From Shewanella avicenniae (lineage in GTDB: Bacteria; Pseudomonadota; Gammaproteobacteria; Enterobacterales; Shewanellaceae): a DNA stretch of 64,000 bases. The position numbers were made by a program, and so were the translations under genes. The stretch is taken from NCBI RefSeq assembly GCF_017354945.1, contig NZ_CP071503.1, forward strand, positions 1,240,001-1,304,000. Reading direction: 5' to 3'. Shown here in pieces: positions 45,023 through 53,165 of the stretch (within the stretch, counting starts at the first letter, position 1; each line of letters opens with the position of its first letter). The notes beneath the pieces were generated by a model. That model was not told where the DNA came from and made no database searches. It worked only from the letters and a program-made list of their open reading frames with translations.

Positions 45023-45052
45023 AAAAAGCCTCCCAGTTGGGAGGCTTGGTAA
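45023..45052 (-). terminator. pheA attenuator: terminator and competing antiterminator arm
   Basis: On the minus strand GCCTCCC (45045-45039), loop AACT, GGGAGGC (45034-45028) then TTTTT form an intrinsic terminator 39 bases before pheA. Its 5' arm can instead pair within UUACCAAGCCUCCC (45052-45039) with GGGGCGGCGGUAA (45087-45075): GGG/CCC, GGC/GCC and GGUAA/UUACC with one mismatch and a 2-nt bulge. That is the antiterminator. A pause hairpin, ACUUUC-U-UUUUUACAC (45113-45098) with GUGUAAAAA-C-GAAAGU (45073-45058), spans the Phe codons. The stop codon of pheL lies against the antiterminator arm, which fits the classical ribosome-stalling model. Confidence 0.85.
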
Positions 45053-45086
45053 TTTTCACTTTCGTTTTTACACGTTACCGCCGCCC

Positions 45087-45140
45087 CTAGGTGTGAGGTG
45101 TAAAAAAGAAAGTAAAAAACGAGAAATTTATGTAGTTCAT
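45087..45140 (-). CDS. pheL: pheA leader peptide PheL
   Basis: This is a 17-residue leader peptide, MNYINFSFFTFFFTPHT, ending at TAG. Six of 17 codons are Phe (residues 6, 8, 9, 11, 12, 13), like E. coli PheL. Stalling at the Phe codons when charged tRNA-Phe is scarce would mask the first arm of the pause hairpin and let the antiterminator form, switching pheA on. A perfect -35 TTGACA lies at 45177-45172 on the minus strand, but the matching -10 is poor (TAGTTT, 45154-45149) and would leave almost no 5' untranslated region, so the true promoter is uncertain. Confidence 0.9.
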   Translation of the reverse strand: MNYINFSFFTFFFTPHT

Positions 45141-45201
45141 GGTGGTTAAAACTAAAGTGAAGCGATATAGGTGTCAATCAAATTTTATTTAAATAGCCAA
45201 A

Positions 45202-45221
45202 GGGCGCATTAAAATGCGCCC
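45202..45221 (-). terminator. Hairpin after raiA
   Basis: GGGCGCATT (45202-45210) / AATGCGCCC (45213-45221), 2-nt centre. It lies 11 bp beyond the raiA stop and, on the minus strand, is followed by TTTGGCTATTT. A likely terminator separating raiA from pheL. Confidence 0.7.
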
Positions 45222-45231
45222 TGATTTCGCC

Positions 45232-45570
45232 TTAAGCAGCGTATTCCTCTTCTGAATACGCAGGTTCTTCAACAAAATTTATCACAGTGCGTTTTGTTGA
45301 CTTATGGGTAACTCGGTTGAGTTGCTTTTCCAGCTTTTGCCCTAGTGCGTTAATCGCGGTATACAAGTTTTGATGTTTTGCTTGAGCAAAGAGTTGCCCA
45401 TTCGTGAGTTTGATTGAAGACTCAATTTTAAACATTGGGCCATCGGTAATGATAATGATGTGGGGATTAATAAGATCTACATCGTGGCGATTAAGCTTCT
45501 CCAAACGGCTTTCAATACGGTTGCGGATTGCATCGGTAACATTGAATTCTTTGCTGGTGATTTTAAGCAT
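45232..45570 (-). CDS. raiA: Ribosome-associated inhibitor RaiA (YfiA/HPF short form)
   Basis: This is a 112-residue hibernation factor that binds the 30S decoding region and blocks translation in cold or stationary phase. The fold signature MLKITSKEFNVTDAIRNRIESRLEKLNRHD and the C-terminal NLYTAINALGQKLEKQL are clear. The acidic extension (VEEPAYSEEEYAA) fits YfiA rather than HPF. An upstream in-frame GTG would add 14 residues; the ATG at 45568-45570 has AGGG upstream. Its place upstream of pheL-pheA matches E. coli. Confidence 0.94.
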   Translation of the reverse strand: MLKITSKEFNVTDAIRNRIESRLEKLNRHDVDLINPHIIIITDGPMFKIESSIKLTNGQLFAQAKHQNLYTAINALGQKLEKQLNRVTHKSTKRTVINFVEEPAYSEEEYAA

Positions 45571-46022
45571 ATTGTTCAACCCTCTTTCGTTTCCACAGTT
45601 CCAGACTACCAATTATGCTGAGTATATTTGTGAAGTAAATCACCTTTATTGGGTTCTTAAGAACGATTAGTTCAAAATTTTGAGCTGTTAAACACCTTTT
45701 GTTTAAGTATGGTAAAAGTGCTTGCCAGCAGCGAAATAACCCGCCATATTTGAGTGGATAAATCGCTATGAACCCCTCAGAACTTCGCAATTCCTCCTTC
45801 ATTTTCTTCGCTCGTTTCTTATTCAAGTATTAGCTAACTCGCGGCATTTTGCCGTAACCAAAACATCATTTGCTCAACATTTAAACGCTTATGTGCCATG
45901 GCGGCATGACTGCGGTCATAAGCGGATGGGGAGAACTGTTGCCTGTCAAAAATAACAACTTCATATCCATAAAAAAACAGGTAAACTGTCGTCGTGTACT
46001 GTTACGTGAATACGGTGTTGTT
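45571..46022. other. Divergent region raiA / trpR
   Basis: This 452-bp gap contains no convincing gene; short minus-strand frames here look unlike known proteins and lack ribosome-binding sites. A perfect 12-bp palindrome GTTCTTAAGAAC is at 45653-45664, about 85 bp upstream of raiA, and could be a regulator site. At the right end lies a TrpR-operator-like dyad, described separately. Confidence 0.45.
45996..46013 (+). promoter_or_regulatory. Candidate TrpR operator before trpR
   Basis: GTACTGTTACGTGAATAC (45996-46013) has the 18-bp length and outer half-sites of the trp operator at E. coli trpR (GTACT ... GAGTAC). It ends nine bases before the trpR start codon. This suggests TrpR autorepression. 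The dyad is imperfect in the centre. Confidence 0.5.
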
Positions 46023-46298
46023 ATGCGTCCAGATTGGCAGCAAGTGCTCAATAAAATTATTGCGATGGAAAGTGAGGAAAACTTAATTTGTTTATTTGAG
46101 TTGTTACTTACTGAAGATGAACGTCAAGCCGTGGCTGGAAGGCTCAGAGTGTTTCAGTTGTTGTTGGATGGCGAACTGAGCCAACGTCAAATTGCCGCTG
46201 ACTATGAAGTCAGTATTGCGACAATTACCCGCTGTTCCAATTACTTGAAGAACATGTCGCCAGAACTGCGTCAGCGCATCAATCAACTATTAAAGTAA
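46023..46298 (+). CDS. trpR: Trp operon repressor TrpR
   Basis: This is a 91-residue all-helical repressor that binds L-tryptophan and represses trp, aroH-type and its own promoters. The helix-turn-helix [29 protein letters not shown] corresponds to E. coli [46 protein letters not shown] is also diagnostic. The start at 46023 ([12 protein letters not shown]) gives a protein slightly shorter than E. coli's 108. Upstream in-frame ATGs give unrelated sequence. It is convergent with slyD. Confidence 0.93.
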   Translation: [91 protein letters not shown]

Positions 46299-46331
46299 CG
46301 GGCGACGACCACACCAACGATTACCAGAAAT

Positions 46332-46360
46332 AAAAAAGAGCCTATCGAGGCTCTTTTTTA
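46332..46360. terminator. Bidirectional terminator trpR / slyD
   Basis: AAAAAAGAGCC (46332-46342) / GGCTCTTTTTT (46349-46359), loop TATCGA. Symmetrical A- and T-runs serve both converging genes. Confidence 0.92.
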
Positions 46361-46377
46361 TCAGGTTTGCGAAAAGG

Positions 46378-47010
46378 TTAGCCGTGGCAACCACAGCCGC
46401 CGTTACCGTCACAACCTTCTTTCTTTTCACCATGACCATGGCCGCCGCAGCAACCTTCATCACCGTGATCATGTCCGTGACCACCACAGCAACCTTCGTC
46501 ACCATGATCGTGGCCGCCACAACATCCGCCTTCATGGCTGTGACCATGAGCGTGAATATGACCGTGTGCCAGCTCTTCAGCTGTGGCTTCACGCACGTCC
46601 ATCACTTCAACACTGAATACCAGTGACTGGCCCGCTAATGGGTGGTTACCATCAACCACTACCGTGTTATCACGCACTTCAGTGACTTGCACTGGACGCT
46701 GGCCCATTTCGGTTTCTGCAATAAAGCGCATGCCTGGCACGATATCTTGAATATCGCCAAACGCTTCTAACGGCACTTCTTGACGCAGACCATCGTGGTA
46801 AGGACCATATGCTTGTTCACAGTCGATGGTGACGTCTAATTTTTCGCCAGAGGTTTTGCCTTCCAGCGCATTTTCTAAACCAGGAATTAGGTTGCCCATG
46901 CCATGCAGGTAAACCATAGGGTCAGCATCGAATGAACTTTCAATTAATTTGCCTTGGGTGTCGGTCAAACGGTAATGAATGGTGACCGCGCTGTTTTGGG
47001 TGATTTGCAT
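46378..47010 (-). CDS. slyD: FKBP-type peptidyl-prolyl isomerase / nickel chaperone SlyD
   Basis: This is a 210-residue protein with an FKBP domain carrying the IF insertion (YRLTDTQGKLIESSF, YLHGMGNLIPGLENALEG, YGPYHDGLRQEVP, VDGNHPLAGQSLVFSVEV). The His/Cys-rich tail of about 60 residues repeats GCCGGHGHDHGDE three times. It folds proteins and donates nickel to hydrogenase maturation. The start at 47010 (MQITQNSAVTIHY) is set by homology and a GGGAGG upstream; an in-frame start 78 bp earlier is rejected. Confidence 0.95.
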   Translation of the reverse strand: MQITQNSAVTIHYRLTDTQGKLIESSFDADPMVYLHGMGNLIPGLENALEGKTSGEKLDVTIDCEQAYGPYHDGLRQEVPLEAFGDIQDIVPGMRFIAETEMGQRPVQVTEVRDNTVVVDGNHPLAGQSLVFSVEVMDVREATAEELAHGHIHAHGHSHEGGCCGGHDHGDEGCCGGHGHDHGDEGCCGGHGHGEKKEGCDGNGGCGCHG

Positions 47011-47350
47011 ATCGCCTCCCGTTGAAGATATCGCGGCATCATAACGCGCTTTTTTGAGACTGGCGACAGCCGTTGTGTACATCTGCAAACTACTGCACAG
47101 TGTTTATGCGGATTTGTTAAAAAACAGCAGCTAATTGGGGCGGTGATTGTCGAAGTTAACAAAAATGCGCAATTTAGACATAATTGAATAATATTGACTA
47201 CCGATTGCCACATTTTCACATTAGTCGGTTTTTTCTTATTAAATCCCTTGAAAAACTCCTTGACAACTAACCCTAAAAAAAGCAATTCTTGTTGCCAGCA
47301 AAAATGCACACATACTGTTAACAAATTCAGGATTGTATAGGTTTTTATCG
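47011..47350. other. Divergent region slyD / thrL
   Basis: This is a 340-bp AT-rich gap without a gene. A perfect -35-like TTGACA is at 47260-47265, but no good -10 stands at the right distance, so the thr promoter is not fixed. No other signal was recognised. Confidence 0.4.
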
Positions 47351-47422
47351 ATGATGATGTCAGCCGTGGTTATTACCAACATTATTACCACCACAACCAT
47401 TACAGGTGTGGGGGCGGGCTGA
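47351..47422 (+). CDS. thrL: thr operon leader peptide ThrL
   Basis: This is a 23-residue peptide beginning with three Met codons (ATG at 47351, 47354 and 47357 are all possible starts). The core is VVITNIITTTTITGVGAG and then TGA. Ten of its codons are Thr or Ile, as in E. coli ThrL, which ends in the same style (GNGAG). Stalling on Thr/Ile codons would control the downstream terminator and so couple thrABC to both amino acids. Too short for routine gene calling. Confidence 0.9.
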   Translation: MMMSAVVITNIITTTTITGVGAG

Positions 47423-47482
47423 TATACCCTGAGTTTAGTGAATAAAGTAAAGCCCGCCTTCCAGTAGAAGCGGGCTTTTTTG
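47413..47482 (+). promoter_or_regulatory. thr attenuator: antiterminator and terminator
   Basis: The terminator is AGCCCGC (47451-47457) / GCGGGCT (47470-47476) followed by TTTTTG. The antiterminator pairs GGCGGGCU (47413-47420), at the 3' end of the thrL coding region, with AGCCCGCC (47451-47458): eight perfect pairs, extendable with two G-U pairs. A ribosome at the thrL stop covers the left arm and favours termination. Confidence 0.85.
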
Positions 47483-47487
47483 TTTTT

Positions 47488-47503
47488 GGGGCGGCGGTAA
47501 CGT
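47488..47503 (+). repeat. 16-mer shared with the pheA leader
   Basis: GGGGCGGCGGTAACGT at 47488-47503 is identical to the minus-strand sequence at 45087-45072 in the pheA leader. Here it lies between the attenuator T-run and the thrA ribosome-binding site (AGGAGAG). In pheA it is the left arm of the antiterminator. See the finding on this repeat. Confidence 0.6.
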
Positions 47504-47515
47504 AGGAGAGAAACG

Positions 47516-49984
47516 ATGAAGGTGATGAAGTTTGGTGGTACATCGTTAGCTAATTGGCAACGATTTGAAATGGCCGCCGACATTGTAGCTGAGTCTGCAA
47601 AGGAAGAGAGCATCGCAGTGGTATTGTCTGCGCCAGCTACAGTGACCAATGGCCTTCTGGCAATGGTGGAATGCGCGCTCGAAAAGGGTGATGTTGCCGC
47701 AGCGCTTGCTAACGTGGAAGCGGTTTTCTTCAAGCTTTATGGAGACGCGTTTGCACAGATGCAAGACGAAGCCGCACAAGCCGCGCTTGAGAGTAAGTTG
47801 GCATCGCAAGTCAAAGAATGGAAATCCAAGCTTGACGGTATCGTGCTGTTAGGTGAATGCCCAGAGACAGTGCGTGCTGAAGTTGTCGTTGCTGGTGAAC
47901 GTTTATCTTCAGCGCTGATGATCAAGGTGATGGAGTTTAAAGGGCTGACGTCTGGCCTGTTAGATCCGCGTTCTCTGTTTTTGGCGCATGGCACGCCAGC
48001 GGAATCCGTCGTTGATATCAATGTCAGTAAACCACGTTTCTCGTTATTGAATTTAGATGATAAGCGTGTATGGGTGATGCCTGGTTTTACTGCGGCAAAT
48101 GCCGAAGGCAAAGTGGTCACTTTGGGGCGTAATGGCTCCGATTATTCTGCCGCCGTTTTAGCTGCTTGTTTGGATGCAAGCAGTTGCGAAATCTGGACTG
48201 ATGTGGACGGTGTATATAACACCGATCCTCGGATTGTGAGCGATGCTAAGCTGTTGTCGCAACTGAGTTATCAAGAAGCGATGGAACTGTCCTATTTTGG
48301 CGCTAAGGTATTGCATCCCAAAACGATTGCGCCTATCGCTCAGTTCCAAATCCCTTGCTACATCAAAAACAGTTTTAATCCGCAAGCACCCGGCACTTTG
48401 GTATCAAGCAGCCCAGATCAAACCGGACTGCAAGTTAAGGCGATTTCAAACCTTGATAACCAAACCATGGTGGATGTCTCTGGCCCAGGCATGAAGGGTA
48501 TGGTGGGGATGGCTTCGCGGATTTTAGGCGCTATCGCGCGTACTGGTGTTTCTGTCACGCTTATTACTCAGAGTTCAAGTGAATACAGCATCAGTTTCTG
48601 TGTGCCATCTGCCGATGCCGCTAAAGCAAAGTGGGCGATGGAGCAAGAGTTTGAATTAGAACTCAAAAGCGAGCTACTTGAGCCGATCGTTATGCGTCAT
48701 CAACTGTCGATCATCTCGTTGATCGGTGATGGCATGCGCACCTATAAAGGTGCAGCGGCTAAGTTTTTCCAAGCGTTGGCACAGGCTAGCGTCAATATCA
48801 TCGCAATCGCACAGGGATCGTCTGAGCGTTCTATCTCCGCGGTGATTGAGCAGCGTAAAATCAATAATGCGATCGCGGCCTGCCATCAGGGCTTCTTCGA
48901 TGTGCAGCAATATCTGGACTTGTTCCTTGTAGGCTCTGGCAATATCGGTGCTGGGTTACTCGAACAGATCGCCAAGCAAACCGAGTTTCTTAAAAAGCAG
49001 AACATTACCATCCGTGTTTGTGGCATTGCCAATTCCAACACCATGTTGCTTGATGCGGGCGGTATCGATTTAGCCAATTGGCGTGATGCGTTGGCGGCAT
49101 GTGACAAGGCGTTTGATTTAGATGCGCTGTTGGCTTGGGGGCGTGAACAGCAGTTGCTCAATCCTGTGTTGGTGGATTGTACCTCATCTGAAAAGGTGGC
49201 TGCTGCGTACCCAGACATTATGAATGCCGGCTTCCATGTGGTTACTCCAAATAAAAAGGCCAATACCAGTGATTTGGCGTTTTACCGTAAATTACGTAAG
49301 ACCGCACTATCGCAGCGCCGACAATTCCTTTATGAAACCAACGTTGGTGCCGGTTTGCCGGTCATCGATAACCTGAAAAAGCTAATGTATGCTGGCGACA
49401 AATTGAAGTCATTTAAAGGGATTTTATCGGGTTCGCTGTCCTACATTTTTGGAATGTTGGACGAGGGGATGAGTCTCTCTGAAGCTACAGCGATTGCGCG
49501 TGACAAATGTTTTACTGAACCCGATCCGCGTGATGATTTAAGCGGAATGGATGTTGCGCGTAAGGTGTTAATTGTGGCGCGTGAAGCTGGTATGCCTTTG
49601 GAGTTGAGTGACATCCATGTTGAGCCTGTATTGCCAGCGGATTTTGATAGCAGTGGCAATGTGAACGATTTTATGGCGCGTCTTGCCGAGGCTGATAGCT
49701 GGATGGCGGATAAAGTGAAGCAGGCAAAAGCCGAGGGTAAAACGCTACGTTATGTCGGTGAGATCTCTGATGAAGGCTGCAGCGTTGGCATTCGTGCAGT
49801 GGGTGAAGATGACCCATTGTTTAAAGTAAAAGATGGTGAAAACGCCCTAGCGTTTTACAGCCAATATTATCAACCAATTCCATTTGTTCTGCGCGGCTAT
49901 GGTGCGGGCACCGCTGTTACCGCAGCGGGTGTTTTCGCTGACTTACTGCGTACGTTGAATTGGACTAGAGAGGTAGATCTATGA
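47516..49984 (+). CDS. thrA: Bifunctional aspartokinase I / homoserine dehydrogenase I
   Basis: This is an 822-residue enzyme catalysing the first and third steps from aspartate to threonine. The aspartokinase domain has MKVMKFGGTSLANWQRFEM and TLGRNGSDYSAAVLAACLDA, two ACT-type regulatory repeats occupy about residues 310-460, and the homoserine dehydrogenase domain has LVGSGNIGAGLLEQIA, VTPNKKAN, TNVGAGLPVIDNLKKL and KCFTEPDPRDDLSGMDVARK. Length matches E. coli ThrA (820). The stop overlaps the thrB start (ATGA). Confidence 0.98.
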   Translation: MKVMKFGGTSLANWQRFEMAADIVAESAKEESIAVVLSAPATVTNGLLAMVECALEKGDVAAALANVEAVFFKLYGDAFAQMQDEAAQAALESKLASQVKEWKSKLDGIVLLGECPETVRAEVVVAGERLSSALMIKVMEFKGLTSGLLDPRSLFLAHGTPAESVVDINVSKPRFSLLNLDDKRVWVMPGFTAANAEGKVVTLGRNGSDYSAAVLAACLDASSCEIWTDVDGVYNTDPRIVSDAKLLSQLSYQEAMELSYFGAKVLHPKTIAPIAQFQIPCYIKNSFNPQAPGTLVSSSPDQTGLQVKAISNLDNQTMVDVSGPGMKGMVGMASRILGAIARTGVSVTLITQSSSEYSISFCVPSADAAKAKWAMEQEFELELKSELLEPIVMRHQLSIISLIGDGMRTYKGAAAKFFQALAQASVNIIAIAQGSSERSISAVIEQRKINNAIAACHQGFFDVQQYLDLFLVGSGNIGAGLLEQIAKQTEFLKKQNITIRVCGIANSNTMLLDAGGIDLANWRDALAACDKAFDLDALLAWGREQQLLNPVLVDCTSSEKVAAAYPDIMNAGFHVVTPNKKANTSDLAFYRKLRKTALSQRRQFLYETNVGAGLPVIDNLKKLMYAGDKLKSFKGILSGSLSYIFGMLDEGMSLSEATAIARDKCFTEPDPRDDLSGMDVARKVLIVAREAGMPLELSDIHVEPVLPADFDSSGNVNDFMARLAEADSWMADKVKQAKAEGKTLRYVGEISDEGCSVGIRAVGEDDPLFKVKDGENALAFYSQYYQPIPFVLRGYGAGTAVTAAGVFADLLRTLNWTREVDL

Positions 49985-50931
49985 GTTCCGGTGCGTTGAC
50001 TGTTTACGCGCCCGCCTCAATGGGGAACGTAGGCGTAGGCTTTGATTTGTTAGGGGCTGCACTTGCACCAGTTGACGGGAGTTTGCTGGGCGACACAGTC
50101 ACGATTGAAGCGCTAGATGCTGGCGTGGTGTTCGAACAAATGGGTGAGTGGGCACATAAGCTGCCTGCTGACCCAAAAGAGAATATCGTTTACCAATGTG
50201 CTGAATTTTTTATGGAAAAATTCGCCATAAACAGCGGTGTTAAACTCAGTCTCAGCAAAAACTTACCAGTGGGTTCAGGTCTCGGCTCTAGCGCCAGCTC
50301 GGTAGTTGCAGCATTATTTGCCTTAAATGAGCAATTTGACCGACCTTGTGAGCCGCAGCCGTTGCTGGCACTTATGGGCGAGTTTGAAGGGCGGATCAGT
50401 GGCTCAATTCATTATGACAACGTCGCACCGTGTTATCTTGGCGGGATGCAGTTGATGTTAGATCTGCCTGGGCGTATTTGTGAAAGCATTCCCGCGTTTG
50501 ATGAATGGTATTGGGTAGTCGCTTACCCTGGCATTTCACTGTCAACGGCGAAAATGCGTGCATTGATGCCAGCACAATATGACAAGTCGGTAGCGATTGA
50601 GTTTGGTAAGAACTTGAGTGCGTTTGTCCACGCCAGTTATAAGCACGACGCGCCACTTGCGTTAGCTGTGCTCAAAGATGTCCTCGCTGAGCCATATCGT
50701 GCCGCCGCTATCCCGGGATTTAACGATGCCAAGCAGGCACTCGCTGATCTGGGGATGCTCACCACAGGGATTTCAGGCAGCGGCCCAACACTGTTCAGTG
50801 TGACGGATGATTTAGCGACTGCAACTGCGGCCAATCAATGGCTTCAACAGCATTATTTAACGGAAGCTGGTGGCTTCTCACATATTTGCCGACTGGACGC
50901 TCAAGGTACCCGCGTCTTGGCTGTTGATTGA
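49981..50931 (+). CDS. thrB: Homoserine kinase ThrB
   Basis: This is a 316-residue GHMP kinase phosphorylating L-homoserine. The ATP loop is LPVGSGLGSSASSVVAAL; the N-terminal VYAPASMGNVGVGFDLLGAAL and the C-terminal GISGSGPTLFSV complete the family motifs. It overlaps thrA by 4 bp and precedes thrC by 33 bp. Confidence 0.98.
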   Translation: MSSGALTVYAPASMGNVGVGFDLLGAALAPVDGSLLGDTVTIEALDAGVVFEQMGEWAHKLPADPKENIVYQCAEFFMEKFAINSGVKLSLSKNLPVGSGLGSSASSVVAALFALNEQFDRPCEPQPLLALMGEFEGRISGSIHYDNVAPCYLGGMQLMLDLPGRICESIPAFDEWYWVVAYPGISLSTAKMRALMPAQYDKSVAIEFGKNLSAFVHASYKHDAPLALAVLKDVLAEPYRAAAIPGFNDAKQALADLGMLTTGISGSGPTLFSVTDDLATATAANQWLQQHYLTEAGGFSHICRLDAQGTRVLAVD

Positions 50932-50964
50932 TGTATTACAACTTTTTAAAGGCAATGAAGCATT

Positions 50965-52245
50965 ATGGAACTGTATAACTTAAAACATCCTGCCCAACGG
51001 GTTAACTTTACTGAAGCAGTAAAACTCGGTTTAGGCATGGACCGTGGCTTGTTCTTTCCTACTAAAATTCCGCGGTTAGATAATGTCGAAGCATTACTCG
51101 CCTTGCCATTTGTTGACCGCTGTAAAGTGATTCTCGGCGCATGGTTAGCCGATGAATTAGGTCAACCATTGGTCGATGAACTGGTGGAAAAGGCATTTAA
51201 CTTTGCCCTGCCTTTGGTGCAAGTGGACGACCGCCGCAGCTGCTTGGAGTTGTTTCACGGTCCAACGTTAGCCTTTAAAGATTTTGGTGCACGTTTTATG
51301 GCGCAATGCCTCAATGCACTCGGTGGCGATGACAAAATTACGATTTTGACCGCAACATCGGGTGACACTGGCGCCGCCGTGGCGGATGCATTTTTTGGCT
51401 TAGATAAAGTGCAAGTGATGGTGCTTTATCCAAAAGGTAAGATCAGTGAGCTGCAGGAAAAAATGTTCACTACGCTCGGTGATAACATCCATACCGTCGC
51501 TGTCCAGTCTGACTTTGATGATTGCCAAACGCTGGTGAAACAAGCGTTTGAAGATCCAGAGGTGCGCGATGGCTTGCATTTGAACTCGGCTAACTCCATC
51601 AATATCAGTCGATTGCTTGCACAAGTGTGTTATTACTTTGAAGCGGTAACCCGTTATCGTCAGCAATATCAAGACGATCCAGTAATTTGCGTGCCAAGTG
51701 GTAACTTCGGCAACCTAACAGCCGGCTTGTTCGCCAAGGCGATGGGACTGCCGGTTAAGCGCTTTGTCGCTGCCACTAACAGTAACGACACAGTGCCACG
51801 TTACTTGAGTTTTGGCGATTGGGCACCACGCCACACGGTTGCCACCATGTCGAATGCGATGGATGTTGCTGAACCATCAAACTGGCCGCGTGTTGAAGCC
51901 ATTTTTGCTGAAATGAAATGGCCATTAACCGATTTAACTGGTGTTGCCCTGTCTGAATCACAAACCCAACAATCGATGAGTTCGCTGCTCGGGTTGGGCT
52001 ATCAGTCTGAGCCACACGCGGCGATTGCCGCCGAAGCCTTGAACTTGACGATGAAGGATGATGAGCGCGGTATCTTCCTCGCTACAGCGCATCCTGCCAA
52101 GTTTAAAGATGTGGTTGATCGTGAGCTTGGCACGGATTTGCCTTTGCCTCAGGCATTGGCAGATGTAGCAGATAAAGCGATATTATCTGCCGAGTTACCT
52201 GCCGATTTTGCCGCATTAAAAGCACATATGCTGGCAACGCTTTGA
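50965..52245 (+). CDS. thrC: Threonine synthase ThrC
   Basis: This is a 426-residue, PLP-dependent enzyme converting phosphohomoserine to threonine. The PLP lysine is in LFHGPTLAFKDFGARFM, and the phosphate-binding loop is ILTATSGDTGAAVADAF. The blocks LNSANSINISRLLAQ and VPSGNFGNLTAGL are also diagnostic. Last gene of thrABC. Confidence 0.98.
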   Translation: MELYNLKHPAQRVNFTEAVKLGLGMDRGLFFPTKIPRLDNVEALLALPFVDRCKVILGAWLADELGQPLVDELVEKAFNFALPLVQVDDRRSCLELFHGPTLAFKDFGARFMAQCLNALGGDDKITILTATSGDTGAAVADAFFGLDKVQVMVLYPKGKISELQEKMFTTLGDNIHTVAVQSDFDDCQTLVKQAFEDPEVRDGLHLNSANSINISRLLAQVCYYFEAVTRYRQQYQDDPVICVPSGNFGNLTAGLFAKAMGLPVKRFVAATNSNDTVPRYLSFGDWAPRHTVATMSNAMDVAEPSNWPRVEAIFAEMKWPLTDLTGVALSESQTQQSMSSLLGLGYQSEPHAAIAAEALNLTMKDDERGIFLATAHPAKFKDVVDRELGTDLPLPQALADVADKAILSAELPADFAALKAHMLATL

Positions 52246-52265
52246 TCGTGTGATGAGTGAATAGT

Positions 52266-52291
52266 AAAAAGGACTCGGTTGAGTCCTTTTT
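52266..52291. terminator. Terminator thrC / nfo
   Basis: AAAAAGGACTC / GAGTCCTTTTT, loop GGTT (52277-52280). Perfectly symmetrical, serving both converging genes. Confidence 0.92.
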
Positions 52292-52313
52292 CATCTGTTC
52301 CATGTTTGTGATC

Positions 52314-53165
52314 TTAACGACTATGACTTTGTAACCAGCGGATCTCATCAGGCCAAATCTCCGGCCTAACGGTTTCAAGAATCAATGGGATGTGCGTGGT
52401 TGCAGGGTGCTGCATAATAAATTCAAACGCCGTTTTGCCGATGCTGCCAAAACCCAGCGAATCATGTCGGTCAACACGACTGCCAAATGCGCTTTTGCAA
52501 TCATTCAGATGCATGCCTTTTAAGAATTGATAACCAACGACTGTATCGAAGAGGTTAAAGCTAGCCTCGCAAGCGTCAGTGGTGCGAATGTCGTAGCCTG
52601 CGGCAAACATATGGCAGGTATCAAGGCAGATCCCAACGCGGGCTTTATCTTCTACGTGCTCAATAATCTGTGCTAACTGCTCAAATTGATGGCCTAAATT
52701 CGAGCCCTGTCCTGCGGTATTTTCAATAACGGCCGTAACACCTTGCGTTTGGTCGAGCGCAACGTTAATCGAATCAGCGATATTACGTAGACACAATGCC
52801 TCAGGAATCTTACGTAAATGGCTGCCGGGATGGAAATTGAGCAAGGTCAGGCCAAGTTGCTCACAGCGCTGCATCTCGTCTACAAATGCCTCACGCGATT
52901 TTGCCAATAATTCAGGCTCTGGGTGACCTAAATTAATTAAGTAACTGTCGTGAGGCAAAATTTGTGCAGGGCTGAAGCCATACGCGACACAATTTTGTTT
53001 AAAAGTATCGATCTCTTTGGCGGTTAGCGGTGATGCCATCCACCGGCGTTGATTTTTGGTGAAAAGTGCAAAAGCGGTGGCACCGATATTGGCTGCGTTG
53101 ATGGGGGCATTAGCCACACCTCCCTGCGCACTGACATGGGCGCCAACCCAACGAGATAACGTCAT
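52314..53165 (-). CDS. nfo: Endonuclease IV Nfo
   Basis: This is a 283-residue, zinc-dependent AP endonuclease of base-excision repair. Motifs [63 protein letters not shown] and [25 protein letters not shown] include the metal-binding His and Glu residues. Length matches E. coli (285). It stands alone between terminators. Confidence 0.97.
   Translation of the reverse strand: MTLSRWVGAHVSAQGGVANAPINAANIGATAFALFTKNQRRWMASPLTAKEIDTFKQNCVAYGFSPAQILPHDSYLINLGHPEPELLAKSREAFVDEMQRCEQLGLTLLNFHPGSHLRKIPEALCLRNIADSINVALDQTQGVTAVIENTAGQGSNLGHQFEQLAQIIEHVEDKARVGICLDTCHMFAAGYDIRTTDACEASFNLFDTVVGYQFLKGMHLNDCKSAFGSRVDRHDSLGFGSIGKTAFEFIMQHPATTHIPLILETVRPEIWPDEIRWLQSHSR

Noticed and set aside
44926..45177. 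An 83-codon minus-strand frame overlapping pheL and the pheA start
   Set aside because: It is in a different frame from pheL, lacks a ribosome-binding site, runs through the attenuator and into pheA, and has no family resemblance.
45563..45826. An 87-codon minus-strand frame upstream of raiA
   Set aside because: It has no ribosome-binding site or recognisable family, and it runs across the raiA promoter region and the palindrome.
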